This document shows positions 10,901-19,600 of a stretch of DNA of 64,000 nucleotides, in pieces (position 1 is the stretch's first letter; every line of letters starts with the position of its first letter). Under the pieces are notes generated by a model. The model was given only the letters and a program-made list of their open reading frames with translations. It made no database searches and had not been told where the DNA came from. Origin of the DNA: Akkermansiaceae bacterium (GTDB lineage Bacteria > Verrucomicrobiota > Verrucomicrobiia > Verrucomicrobiales > Akkermansiaceae); contig JANXMQ010000111.1 in NCBI GenBank assembly GCA_025354565.1, positions 53,650 to 117,649 on the forward strand. Direction: 5' to 3'. A program made the position numbers and the translations under genes.

Positions 10901-13087
10901 TAGCACGGTCGCTTCCCAATCGTCGTCGCCCACCGTGACGATGCAGGCCCCGGCTTCGCTGCCATTGAACGGGATCTCGATGTCCTGCTCGATCGGCTTG
11001 TATTTCGCGTAGCCGTCCGGCTTCAAAGTCCATGTCTTGTTCGGCTGAATGAGCGAGACATCGAGCGCTTCCACGCCGGTGATGCCGTGCATTTTTCGGA
11101 AATAGGCTTGGAGGTCGATCTCGTAAATCCGCACCTCGCATTTCTCGATGTTGCGCGCCTTCAGGTGAACGGTCGGTTTTTCGTTGGTCCGAAAAACATG
11201 GTCCGAACAAAGCCCGAGCGATTTCTGCGTCAGGCGTGCGATGGCGACTTGGGCATCGCCGTCGCCGCGTTCATTGGCGAGTTTCTGATAGAGCTTGAGC
11301 GCCCTCTCGAAATCGCCGAGCTTCGTCTCTAGGATTGAGCCGCTCTTGAGCATGGCGGCGCGGGCTTCGGGGCTTTCGGGATACTTGCTGACAAGCTTGG
11401 CCCACTCGTCGATGGACTTGCGATAGCTGGTGGAGATTTCTTCTTTCGTGCCTTTTGCCTCCTCCAGGTCCAGTGCCTTCGCTTCATGCATCGCTCCGAA
11501 TAAATATAGAATTCTCGGTGCGCGTTCGTCCAGAGGATGGGCGCGGAGGAAGGCGTCGAAGCGCTGCATCGCCAGCTCCTCTTGCTTGCCGGTTAGGGCA
11601 TCAAGACCCATCTGGAACTCCGCGTTGATCATGGCGTTCTGGCTATCCGACCACTCGGAGCCATTCGGGTAGTCCTTCACATAAGTCTGCCAAGTGGTGA
11701 TGGCCTCTTCGTGCTTTTTTTGTTGTTCGAGGATCTGCCCGATCCGATAGAGTGCGCGCATTTTCAGGTTCGCCAGATGGGTGGCGGGAGCCGCGCGGAG
11801 TTCTTCGTCCATCGCTGTGGCGGCGTCGCCCTCGGGGAGCGAGAAGCCCTTGCCTGCCATGAAATCGCGGTAAGCGGTGATCGCGTCATCCGCGCGACCG
11901 GCGAATTGCAGCGCTTCGGCAATCATCCATGCGGCACGCACGGCGCGGCTGCCGACGGGATGGGATGTTAGAAAATCGCGGCATGATTTGATCGCCTGAT
12001 CAAGATCGCCGTTGGCCAGCATGAACAACTGCGCGTCCGCCGTGGGAAGGCCACCGGTATTGCCGATGAAGGCGACCGAGTTGCTGATGTTGTTGGCTGG
12101 GATAATCGCATTCTGGCTTGGTTTCAACATCGCTTCAGCAGGCGAGAAATAGGTCTGCACGGTAAGCCAGCGGATTTCCGCGGGGAGCTTCTTGCCTTCT
12201 TCGCTCAAAAGTTCGCCGTCAAAAGGCATGGCAATTCCTATAATTGGCATCGGGGCGTTGACGATTTTCAACAAGTCCTCCAGCTCCAGACGGGCCGCAG
12301 CGGAATTGCCGTATTGGTGAAACGATTCGGCGAGGCGGAAGCGGGCCAACGCGACGTGTTTACCGGCAGGCGGAGGATTCACCATTGGTAGCCGCTCGGA
12401 ACCTGAGCCAGCGGCACCGGTCCATGCCGGGTCGTAAGCCGTTAGATAGGCTTGGAAATCCTGGATCGCCTGCGCCGGATTGCCCGCCTGTTGGATTGCC
12501 CGCGCCTTGCGGAACAGGATGTCATCGCGGAACTCGCGCGACAATTCCAGGCTCAGCGCCTTGGTGTAGAGCGAGTAGGATTTCGCGTAGTCCGGCTTTG
12601 GCGCGTCCGGGACATTCGGGTCCGGCTTGGCTTCAAGTTTTTCCGCGAAACGCAGAATCGCACCGACCAATTCCTGCTTACGCTCCGGGGCGAGGATGCG
12701 AGCGGATTCCTCCTGATAGATCACGGCGGCCTCGGCGAATTTCTTCTGTTCGATCAATGCCTGTGCCTTCAGGAAGACGGCCTTGAAGCGCCAGTCGGAT
12801 TTTGGGAAATCCTTCATTAGTTGTTCGCTCGCGGCTACTGTATCGGGAAATTTCTTATCTTGGAACAACGCCGTCGCTTTGAGAAAAAGCAACTGGTCCG
12901 CATTCTCGTCCTTGGCGGTGACGGCTTGATTGGCGAGCTCGACGGCTTTTCCAAAGTGCCGGTCGCGCATCTCCGCTTGAATTTGCGGCAGGGCGGTGGG
13001 AGCGGCCGATGCGGAGAGCGGCGTGAGAGCGGCGAACCCGAGGACGACCCGGAGCATGGCTGTGAGGAAGTATGCAGGACGTTTCAT
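4991..13087 (-). CDS. giant alpha-2-macroglobulin-like protein with TPR arrays at both ends
   Basis: 2,698 residues, well above the roughly 1,500-2,000 usual for bacterial A2M proteins. Order: signal peptide (1-29, ending SASAA); TPR-like helical repeats (about 30-615); macroglobulin-type beta domains beginning near 620; MG2-like segments (YLYTDRPAYLPGETVSIRG near 820); a linker rich in charged residues and glycine near 1,340-1,430 that could be a bait region; the A2M core (EGRWLPSVITGANGKAEVTL near 1,440); an alpha-toroid domain from about 1,650; then a second TPR array and, from about 2,446 to the end, a second copy of the first two macroglobulin-type domains. The GCxEQ thioester motif is missing: the equivalent place reads RLMPPSWGSHPSNDLL. 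Bacterial A2Ms trap or inhibit proteases in the periplasm; without the thioester covalent trapping is not expected. A POTRA lipoprotein gene follows 7 bases downstream. The start is 286 bases from the divergent acyltransferase gene. Confidence 0.9.
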   Translation of the reverse strand: MKRPAYFLTAMLRVVLGFAALTPLSASAAPTALPQIQAEMRDRHFGKAVELANQAVTAKDENADQLLFLKATALFQDKKFPDTVAASEQLMKDFPKSDWRFKAVFLKAQALIEQKKFAEAAVIYQEESARILAPERKQELVGAILRFAEKLEAKPDPNVPDAPKPDYAKSYSLYTKALSLELSREFRDDILFRKARAIQQAGNPAQAIQDFQAYLTAYDPAWTGAAGSGSERLPMVNPPPAGKHVALARFRLAESFHQYGNSAAARLELEDLLKIVNAPMPIIGIAMPFDGELLSEEGKKLPAEIRWLTVQTYFSPAEAMLKPSQNAIIPANNISNSVAFIGNTGGLPTADAQLFMLANGDLDQAIKSCRDFLTSHPVGSRAVRAAWMIAEALQFAGRADDAITAYRDFMAGKGFSLPEGDAATAMDEELRAAPATHLANLKMRALYRIGQILEQQKKHEEAITTWQTYVKDYPNGSEWSDSQNAMINAEFQMGLDALTGKQEELAMQRFDAFLRAHPLDERAPRILYLFGAMHEAKALDLEEAKGTKEEISTSYRKSIDEWAKLVSKYPESPEARAAMLKSGSILETKLGDFERALKLYQKLANERGDGDAQVAIARLTQKSLGLCSDHVFRTNEKPTVHLKARNIEKCEVRIYEIDLQAYFRKMHGITGVEALDVSLIQPNKTWTLKPDGYAKYKPIEQDIEIPFNGSEAGACIVTVGDDDWEATVLVLRSDLEVVVKSSRREVLAFVQNMLTGKPASGVELLVSNGSTVAATGKTGDDGVFKTPLENLKDLNDVRVFALKSGNAAAFNLPLAGLQLSSGLKAKGYLYTDRPAYLPGETVSIRGVLRDVKDGSYAVPDNSEFKIAFSDPRGRLLSEQSVTLSKFGTFDAKLELPEKAVVGSYVMTAHQERKGKEALVFQGSFEVREFKLEKIKLAMEFPRRVWFRGEKIEASLQASYYWGEPLANRVLRCVLPDRRSQVVTTDQEGKAKLEFDTTGMTPGSLLGFTAYLDGDNVTTTETLALARLGFMISAKPSQPLVIAGESLDVMLETLSADGKPSVEALKVSVLRIEKPKTSRILGLLPWEELAAPPSAEVKVTELDAKTDTTGKTTVPLTLEKGGLYRLRVTGTDRFGQPISTETAVEVSDDQDANKLRIFAESATLKVGQDAKVRLHSRLTKGLALLTYEGETILRYQIVDLHKDYNDIAFKVGHELFPNFRLAATAIDGRSLRETAKEFNVERELKVTLKPLKEAFLPGEEGKFEIAVTDQIGQPIEAELSLALVNEALYAVCPDNTVPILDFFQKDARRFAEFHTGATCAFRYNGITRAVAKALSDEKNRLVRSEEVNSLLEKARGSISGMIAEPSVNAPSEQADDKLRSDRDAGEVQTQLRQLKEESGLRRAGVGTLSLNGASAFGGGLGLGDATAAKAAPPRQEIRGEGRWLPSVITGANGKAEVTLKLPETTTAWRLTARGCGVETLVGQATANTLTRKDFFVELKTPSFLREGDELRAVARVHNLTDFAGKVPLTLRILDAKDKSKVLATREKTVEIPAKGGAEITFDSFTIPNTLNVVFELSGSAGEQKDALELTVPVQPWGLPYVAHAGGVTDADTATVISLPEGREYSSAWMTLSIGPDVRTSVLDMALSHYGPLYDMARLMPPSWGSHPSNDLLAVSSALAYANSGNPNVIYQRQLSDRARSLVAELVSTQVADGSWNSTVIGGYTTARVFWALVSARDAGIAVNKDSIEKAAAYLLNQLASFDANDNDSKAIVLHALSCDKRADFAACNRLYRDRNSLGSSTLAYLTRAFYNIDRKEIALELAGILEGKAKSDPGQPVIWESGYKAAWLNDTPETTALVLLALAESKPDSKIADAAAQSLLGSRGCFGFPTDRARGPAVAALSAWFAKGKEQATDLEIAVQVNGTEVGMVKAVKSLDLTLLEVPSQALKAGKNVVEFKMHGRGRYTYAATLTGFSKDTASNNANVNPQVSSWQYLHSQIEYRGKPIGVSSSSPVKNLENGQRVSVSLSENGHWFQGRWFVLDIPLPAGARLVDGSVTVNNKERFEIYPTFIRTYFVNRCPHVSYELSGYAPGNFRILPTTIREIGNPAFLSVGPTPALTVLAQGEKSPDAYDLNISERYALGTLYFNDGEDAKALEYLTAVFTENPKYNESELARMLLWIYTKPGFYDAKKIVQMFEILRERYPTLEIPFDKLLVVGQAYRDINEHERAWLVYRAVISASFINDAGISAVLEDEGRFLGSIDFQQRVWREYPDTAEVVSSYFVLSQLLYQKAPDAQKLPKEDGIQPEKVAMLKHTAELLLSFLALYPNDPLADDAAFSLCNDMLDLKDYPRVVTLSREFSKRHAESDFAPGFQYMTALGLFWQNQYGEALAAARVVADGDSKDRDFARYILGQIYHAESKPMEAIDWYGKVKQLYPDAAEAIAYFEKKSIGLEEVTVVKPGAPVALNLKYRNIKEAFVQVYRVDLMKLYLQQKNLSAITSVQLAGIKPESEQTITLGNGKDYVEKERAIPLALKDEAAYLVICRGDDLFTSGMVLITPLKIEMQEDIQSGRVRANVLDTAKGGYRPEVHVKAIGSAENEFHSGETDLRGLFIADNLRGKATVIAREGNSRYAFFRGNTWLGAPENVPNQPPQKSQSDQPSVDYQGNLLQQNGDIQRLNNDGWNQQRRQNQSKGVQIQKAY

Positions 13088-13373
13088 AATTGTGGTTTGT
13101 TAAATGGGCAAAATGCGCGGGCGACAGGATTTGTTGGAAGGAAACGCGAGTGCCCGCTAATGATGACTCGGGAACTGGCGGATCCTTGGAAATTGGTCGA
13201 TTTTCCCAATCCGATTGCGCCTGAGTTGTCCCAATGATTCCTGATTCCGGTCAACACAATCCGCCCGGTTTACATGGAATTTACCAATCTCCCTGCGTGT
13301 CGCCAAAACAAGGTTGGCAGCATGGTGGATTGCAATTATCACTGCGCTGCATGTCCCATGGGGGTAACAAACG

Positions 13374-14036
13374 ATGAAAAGCAGCGAGATCCGGGGAAAT
13401 CGTAAAGCCGTGATACTTGGCACGCTTGCGGGCTGGGCGGTACGCTGCTGGGCCATGACCCTGCGCTTCGAGGTTGAGGATCGCTGCGGCGTGGCCCGCC
13501 CGGATGGTCCAGACGGCCCGGTGATATACGTAATGTGGCACAACCGGATCATCACCATCCCGGCGATCTGGTGGCGACGGTGTGGAAATTTCCGCAAAGC
13601 CGTGGTGCTGACTAGCGCGAGCAAGGACGGTGCGCTGTTAGCAAGCGCGATGGCGGTCTTCCACATTGGTTCGGTTAGAGGGTCCTCGTCACGCCGCGCG
13701 GTGGCCGCATTGATCGGCATGAAGCGCGCGTTGCAGGATGGCCGGGATGTGTGCATCACCCCCGATGGACCGCGCGGGCCGCGCTATGGGTGTCAGCCCG
13801 GCGTGATCAAACTCGCGGAGTCGTCCGGGGCGCCCATCGTGCCGATCCACGCCCGCTATGCCTCGGCTTGGCGTCTGAAAACCTGGGACGGTCTGGTGAT
13901 TCCCAAGCCCTTCAGCCGGGTGAGCATCATTTTCGACGGGATGGTTGTGATCCCACCCAAGCTTGACGAAGCTGCCTTCCAAGCCCAACTCGAACGCGTC
14001 CAAACCTGCCTGCTCGCCGGGGTGGACGATGCCTGA
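13374..14036 (+). CDS. DUF374 lysophospholipid acyltransferase-family protein
   Basis: 220 residues. Motifs of the DUF374 branch of the LPLAT acyltransferase superfamily are clear: [13 protein letters not shown] supplies the conserved histidine, followed by [32 protein letters not shown] and the strongly conserved [21 protein letters not shown] hydrophobic stretch near residue 15 may anchor it in the inner membrane. Family members are thought to transfer acyl chains in lipid A or phospholipid synthesis, but the exact substrate is not established. The gene ends 8 bases before folD, so both are probably transcribed together. The 286-bp gap upstream is shared with the divergent A2M-like gene and must hold both promoters. 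Confidence 0.88.
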   Translation: MKSSEIRGNRKAVILGTLAGWAVRCWAMTLRFEVEDRCGVARPDGPDGPVIYVMWHNRIITIPAIWWRRCGNFRKAVVLTSASKDGALLASAMAVFHIGSVRGSSSRRAVAALIGMKRALQDGRDVCITPDGPRGPRYGCQPGVIKLAESSGAPIVPIHARYASAWRLKTWDGLVIPKPFSRVSIIFDGMVVIPPKLDEAAFQAQLERVQTCLLAGVDDA

Positions 14037-14044
14037 AATTTCCC

Positions 14045-14926
14045 ATGAATACCCCGCAAATCCTCGATGGAAAATCCGTAGCCGCCGCCGTGCTCGACGA
14101 GTGCCGGTTAGAAACCGCAGCGCTGTTAGCCAAAGGCATCCGGCCCGGACTCGCCGTGGTGCTGGTTGGCAGCGATCCCGCGTCCCAGGTCTATGTCGGC
14201 TCGAAGGCCCGCACCTGCGCGGAACTTGGATTTCACTCGTTGAAAATCGAACTGCCGGAGGAAACCACGCAGGTGGAGTTGCTCCAAGTCGTCCGCGAGC
14301 TCAATGCTGATCCCGCGATCCACGGCATCCTTGTGCAATCGCCACCACCCAAACACATCGACGAGGAAGCCATCATCCGCGCCATCGATCCACGCAAGGA
14401 TGTCGATGGCTTTCACCCGGAAAACGTCGCCAAGCTGGTGCTCGAAGACCCTAGCGGATTCGTCCCCTGCACCCCGGCCGGCTGCATGAAATTGCTCGAA
14501 ATTTCCGGCATCAACACCCACGGCGCGGAAGCGGTCGTCATCGGTCGCAGCATGATCGTCGGCAAGCCGATGGCGCTGTTGTTAGTAGGGAAAAAGTCCA
14601 ACGCCACCGTCACCATTGCCCACTCGCGGTCGAAGGATCTGCCGGGAATTTGCCGCCGCGCGGACATTCTGATCGCCGCCGTGGGTCGCCCGGAAATGGT
14701 GAAGGCGGACTGGGTGAAACCGGGTGCGGTGGTCATCGACGTGGGCATCAACCGCGTGCCGGACGCCAGTAAAAAATCCGGCTTCCGCCTCACTGGCGAT
14801 GTGGCCTATCAGGAAGTCGCGCCGCTCTGCGCCGCCATCACCCCCGTTCCCGGCGGCGTCGGGCCGATGACGATTGCGATGCTGATGAAAAATACGTTGC
14901 AAGCGGCGAGGCAGATAGGAGTTTGA
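14045..14926 (+). CDS. folD: bifunctional methylenetetrahydrofolate dehydrogenase / methenyltetrahydrofolate cyclohydrolase
   Basis: 293 residues, normal length. FolD interconverts 5,10-methylene-, 5,10-methenyl- and 10-formyl-tetrahydrofolate with NADP in the cytoplasm, feeding purine and formyl-methionine synthesis. Visible motifs: [14 protein letters not shown] containing the catalytic lysine, [13 protein letters not shown] (usually QLPLP-H), [18 protein letters not shown], the [11 protein letters not shown] block, the NADP-binding [14 protein letters not shown], and [19 protein letters not shown] at the C-terminus. The substitutions in the QLPLP segment are mild. It follows the DUF374 gene by 8 bases and is convergent with a sulfatase gene 99 bases away. 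Confidence 0.97.
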   Translation: MNTPQILDGKSVAAAVLDECRLETAALLAKGIRPGLAVVLVGSDPASQVYVGSKARTCAELGFHSLKIELPEETTQVELLQVVRELNADPAIHGILVQSPPPKHIDEEAIIRAIDPRKDVDGFHPENVAKLVLEDPSGFVPCTPAGCMKLLEISGINTHGAEAVVIGRSMIVGKPMALLLVGKKSNATVTIAHSRSKDLPGICRRADILIAAVGRPEMVKADWVKPGAVVIDVGINRVPDASKKSGFRLTGDVAYQEVAPLCAAITPVPGGVGPMTIAMLMKNTLQAARQIGV

Positions 14927-15025
14927 ACTTGCTGCCAGCAGATGTTCTGGTTAGAACTTGGCATTTTCAGGTCTTGAGAAAAATCAATCGACAAATCCCA
15001 TCACCGCATTCACGGACTGGCTGCG

Positions 15026-16327
15026 CTATTTTATGCCAGCTTTGTTGTTCTTCCGCTGGCCCTTTTTGCCACCACCCTCTGCATCCGTCTTACCGGCTGC
15101 GGGGTTGAGGTCGGCGAGTACGGCTGTTAGGCGAGCGCGGGCGGCTTTGCTGGCGTCGGTATCATCTGCGGGCGCGACAGGTTTCTCGGTGAATGGCGCG
15201 TCGCTCATGTCGAAAAGTTCGCCGTTCTCATTCATTTTCCATCCCTGCTCGCGCACGAACCACTTCCCGCCAAGCTGCACGTAGGCCCACTCGCGCGGGG
15301 TGCCCGGCTCGCCGCGCAGTTGGGGTGCAATGCTGCGACTGTCGTATTTGAAACCGGCGGGCATCTGCGCACCGCCGAGTTCCGCGAACGTCGCAAGCAT
15401 GTCGGTGAAGTTCACGATGTCTTTGTTCACTTTGCCGACGGGCGTCACACCGGGCCAACATGCGATCAGCGGCACCCGCGAACCACCTTCGAGCATTGAG
15501 GCTTTCGCGCCGTTGATCATGCGGCCATGCACAGGTGAGGGATAACCCACCGCAGTGCCATTGTCGCCGCTGAACATCACGAGTGTTTTCTCGCGGAGAC
15601 CCAGCTTGTCCAACTCTGCGACGAGTTCACCGACCTGCTTGTCCATGTATTTGATGTTGTCATCGTAGCGTTCGGGTCCGTCCTGCGGAGGTGAATCGGG
15701 CGTGTGCAGCGTCGGCTTGTGAACGAGATGCATCGCGTAATAGAGGAAGAACGGGCCGTCCTTGTGCCGCTTGATGAAGTCGAGGCTGAACGCTTGGATT
15801 TGATCCGGATTGTACATCGGGTTCTCAGTCTTTATCGTCTCGCCGTTCTTGATGAAGCTATCCTTCCAATACCAACCGCCTGCCGTGGGGTCGGTCATGT
15901 ATTCGTCGAAGCCCCAGTCGTGCGGCGTCTCGCCGACCTGCCGCCATTTGCCTGACTGTCCCGTGGCGTAGCCAGCCTGCCGGAGCAACTTGGCGACGGG
16001 CTGTTCGTCCTTCGAAAGTGCTCCAGGGCCAGCAGGTCGCCACGATCCATTGGTGATGCCTCCCGTGCGGAAGGCGTAACGTCCTGACATGAGGCAGCAA
16101 CGTGATGGTCCGCACAGCGGAGCGGCATAGCACGTCTCGAAGCGCGTGCCCGTGGCGGCCAGATGGTCGATGTTCGGGGTCTTATGCGCATCCGCGCCGT
16201 AGCAACTCACACCGTCGAGCCCGAGATCGTCAGCGAGGATGAAAATGATGTTCGGTTTCGCTGGCGCGGCGGTGAGTTGGGTGCAAATCAGCGCGAGGAA
16301 CGCGAGGAAGGAGTGGAGTCTTTTCAT
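15026..16327 (-). CDS. type I sulfatase, secreted
   Basis: 433 residues from the ATG at 16327, which begins a clear signal peptide (MKRLHSFLAFLALICTQLTA); the longer open frame upstream is not protein-like. The mature N-terminus has the metal-binding IIFILADDLGLDGVSCYG, then CGPSRCCLMSGRYAFRTGG, where the cysteine of C-x-P-S-R is the residue converted to formylglycine. Also present: SGKWRQVGETPHDWGFDEY, MHLVHKPTLHTPDSPP and VMFSGDNGTAVG. Such enzymes remove sulfate esters, typically from polysaccharides in this phylum. The basic tail (GGGKKGQRKNNKAGIK) is low-complexity. It stands alone on its strand, next to a large secreted protein gene. Formylglycine-generating enzyme is not encoded in the window. 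Confidence 0.93.
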   Translation of the reverse strand: MKRLHSFLAFLALICTQLTAAPAKPNIIFILADDLGLDGVSCYGADAHKTPNIDHLAATGTRFETCYAAPLCGPSRCCLMSGRYAFRTGGITNGSWRPAGPGALSKDEQPVAKLLRQAGYATGQSGKWRQVGETPHDWGFDEYMTDPTAGGWYWKDSFIKNGETIKTENPMYNPDQIQAFSLDFIKRHKDGPFFLYYAMHLVHKPTLHTPDSPPQDGPERYDDNIKYMDKQVGELVAELDKLGLREKTLVMFSGDNGTAVGYPSPVHGRMINGAKASMLEGGSRVPLIACWPGVTPVGKVNKDIVNFTDMLATFAELGGAQMPAGFKYDSRSIAPQLRGEPGTPREWAYVQLGGKWFVREQGWKMNENGELFDMSDAPFTEKPVAPADDTDASKAARARLTAVLADLNPAAGKTDAEGGGKKGQRKNNKAGIK

Positions 16328-16683
16328 GGGGTTTCGGGATTTGGATGTTGGTGTTGCCGGTTTGAACTTGAGCGGAAAAGTGTGGCACGTATTTACAATT
16401 CGTGTGCTTTGATGAAGATCCGTTTCAGACTGACTGATTGCTAAAATTGGGTCAGTAGTAACTGAGTGAATCAAGCTGATTTTTTAATTTTTTTGAGGCG
16501 AGATGAAGTTCACCGTCGCGGGGTTGCGGAAGACAATCGCTAACAGCATCATTCCTCGCAGTTGCCTGCGGCGGCGATGACGTTGCCGCCGTCATTTTAT
16601 GTTATAGAGATAATCCAGGCGGACCATAGACAGTAACATTGCTCCCGGCTGGATTGCCGGATGAGAATTTCAGGTGATATAAT
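16328..16683. other. intergenic region
   Basis: 356 bases upstream of the sulfatase start and downstream of the FnIII-protein stop. It holds AT-rich sequence around 16475-16495, which may include the sulfatase promoter, and a hairpin with a 7-bp stem (16569-16575 with 16585-16591, 9-base loop). The hairpin lacks a T-run in the direction of the upstream gene, so I do not call it a terminator. No convincing gene is seen. Confidence 0.5.
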
Positions 16684-19600
16684 CTACTGACCACCGGGAT
16701 AGTGAGCGGGTGGCACATCGACCGGGCGCACGTAGGGGGGTAGCCAGAAACCGGTCTGCCGCTTGAAGCGGAAATCCGGGGTGGGGTTCCAGTTGAGCCA
16801 GCTTGAGGGATCGGTGTCCGCGACGAGCGACTTCGCTCCCTCGCCGTTAGGGTTGACGGCAGCGACGGCGTATTCGTGGATGGTTCCTGCCTTGTCATCA
16901 CGCCAAGCGGCGGCCTTCAGGCCAGGTTCGGAAAATGCGAGTGGAGCGGGAATCGGGTCGTGGAATCCATTCGCAAGCCCCTCAAATACCCGTTGCCAGC
17001 CGATTTCGCCACGTTTCCGCCGGTAGAGGCGGTATTCCGTCACGCCGAGGATCTCGCCCCATGTGAGGTGGACGCCATCACCACGTATTTCCGTTCGCAG
17101 TCCGTCCGGCGGCGGCGGCGCATCGCTGGTGACATAGAGCGGCAATTCCGCGGCGGGTAGTCCTTCGCGCTCGGCATTGAGGGCCACCGCCCGGACATGG
17201 ATTTTTTTACCATTCGCAATGCCTGTTAGGTCGAAATTGTCGCCACGGGTTTCCCCGGCAACTTGCCAGGACGCACCGTTGTCGGAACTGGTTTCGATGC
17301 GGTGGCGTTCAGCGGCGTTGCCCTTGCGGAAAAATACGGTCGCGCCGCCTGCGTGGTTTTCGGTGCGCAGCATGACGGGAGGCATGGGCTCGGGAAGACC
17401 GCGCGTCCACTCCCAGCGGAAATTGCCCGGAGGAATGCGAAAAGCTCCATCGGTGGCACCCACTGCGAGACCATCGAGATAGAAGCGACCGTCGCCGGAA
17501 ATCCCAAGCTTCAGCCGGAAGCCGCTGCGGCTTGATACTTGACCGTGGACTGCGGATGGATCCCGGAAACTCGCGCTCACCCCGCTCTCGCCGCCCTCGG
17601 ATTCCAACACGACTCCGTTCGCACCGATGCGGTTGCCTTGGAATAACGCCAGCCCGGTGATGCCGTCCTTGTGACAGCGGATGACGCCTGCCGTACCCGA
17701 AAATTTTATATTTCCCTCGCTGAACGCCACCGCTTCATCCGTGCGGAAAACCAGGTCTTCACTGCCCGCCGTGGCGATACGGACAAAGGGCGGTGGCTTC
17801 ACTCCGCGCGGCATCCGGTGGGGAATGATGCGCACCTCCGGCTTGTGCGTGACCATGGCGAGATTGCTATAACTGCTTTTGATCATCGTTGAAAAACGGC
17901 CACGGATGAAGCTGTCCTTCGGATCTGTTAGGTTGATTGATCCGTCAGCGCCTTTGATCGGATGGATAAATGGCATCCGGTCATCGCGACTGATGTTCCA
18001 GGCGAAACGGGTGCCGCATGCATCGAGGATCTGGTCGTGGGTGATGAAATAATCCGTGCCCACAAGCATGACGTTGCGGCTTTGATATTCCGGCCATGAA
18101 TAGGCACCGGGACCGGTCTCCGGCACCAACTCGGCGAATTGTGCGGTGCCAAGATCATAGAATGGCCGCGTCAACTCGTTCATGCCGATGCAGCGAAACG
18201 CCCAGTCCTTGTAAACACCGGTGTTGCTGCTGAGCAAGGCGTCGTCCACATGACCGTCACCTGCTTCCTCGCGTTCGTGGCCGCAATAACTGTTGCCTCC
18301 CGCGTAGAAATAGAGATTTCCACTGCCGTTCTGATTCGCATAACCCCATCGGTAATTCGGCCCCTTGTCCACCTGCTGGACAAAAAGCGAAATTTCATCC
18401 GGCGTGTCCACACCGGCGCGCATCACGATCCCGTAGCCGGTGAACTTCGCGCTTTTCAGTCGCGGGTTGGTGCCATGGTTCAACTCGGTGATGGGGCGGT
18501 CAGTCCGATCCTCGAAGCCCTTGCCGGCGGCTGGCCAACCACCCCACATCAAGTGCTCGGCAGTGAGCGGACGATAGTGCATCAATTGCTCGCCGAGTTC
18601 ATACATCGATCCCGGTGGCCCCCGGCGGCCGGAATGCGCACCCTGCGGCGGGTGGATGCGACGGAATCCATTTTCCCCGGTCATGGCCGCGTCCTGTGGC
18701 GGCTCTCCCTTTTTCATCAACTGCGGCGAAGTGAGAATGCCGGTGAGGTAGTCGCCCAACTCCGCGATCCTTGGTTGGGCGAGAAAATTCCGCGCTCCTG
18801 TTAGCGAGCCGATCCGGTTCGCCTCGCACACGGGACCGAGGAAGGCCCACTGGTAGGTGGCGATACTTTCGGTGAAGCGTCCTCCCAGCGCCTCCCACTC
18901 GGGCACTGCGGGACGGACATAATATCTTCCACATAACTCCACAAACTTGCCGAATTGGTCGCGCCACTCCGCCGCCATCGGATGGGACGGAAAAAGGAAG
19001 GCCGCTGCGGCGAGCGGATACTTCAGGTCCGACATGAAATTCGGATGGCCTCCCAGCATCGTGCGCATCGGAGCGTATTCGTCTTCCGCTGCCACGTAGG
19101 CGGCCAGCAGAATGGAGGCCGTGGCTTTAGCGCGTTGTTCTGCATTCATCTCGGCACGGAAGCGTAGGAAATCCGGGACCACCCAGTAACCCATATCGCG
19201 CAGGCCCACCGGATGGAACATGCCCTTGGACACATCCATGAGTGCGGCCTTGGGCAGCGCCTCCAGATAGGCGGTTAGAGATTTCTGGCGTCCGGGTGGC
19301 AAAGACGATGTTGGTGGAGTGGGAGCGCCTGCCGGATAGGCGAGCACCCAGTCCTTCACCCGATTCAGCGAGATGTCCCCGTGAAATATCTGAAGCCGCA
19401 CCGGCAGTTCCTGATTACCTGCAGCGGCGACTTCCTGCTCCCAGGTGCCTGCCGGTTTACCAGCGTCCGCCGGTTTCCCGCCTTCGTGCTGATAGACTGT
19501 TAGCCCGGTGGATCGAGTGCCTGTTGCCAGTGGCCATTTCCAATGCAGCCCTTTGTCATCGTGGCGGTATTTCACGCGCAGTGTGTCGGCGGAGGTCCAG

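Noticed and set aside
16569..16591. Rho-independent terminator
   Set aside because: A 7-bp GC stem is present but there is no T-run on the side where the minus-strand gene would end; the plus-strand side has only a weak T stretch and no gene to end.
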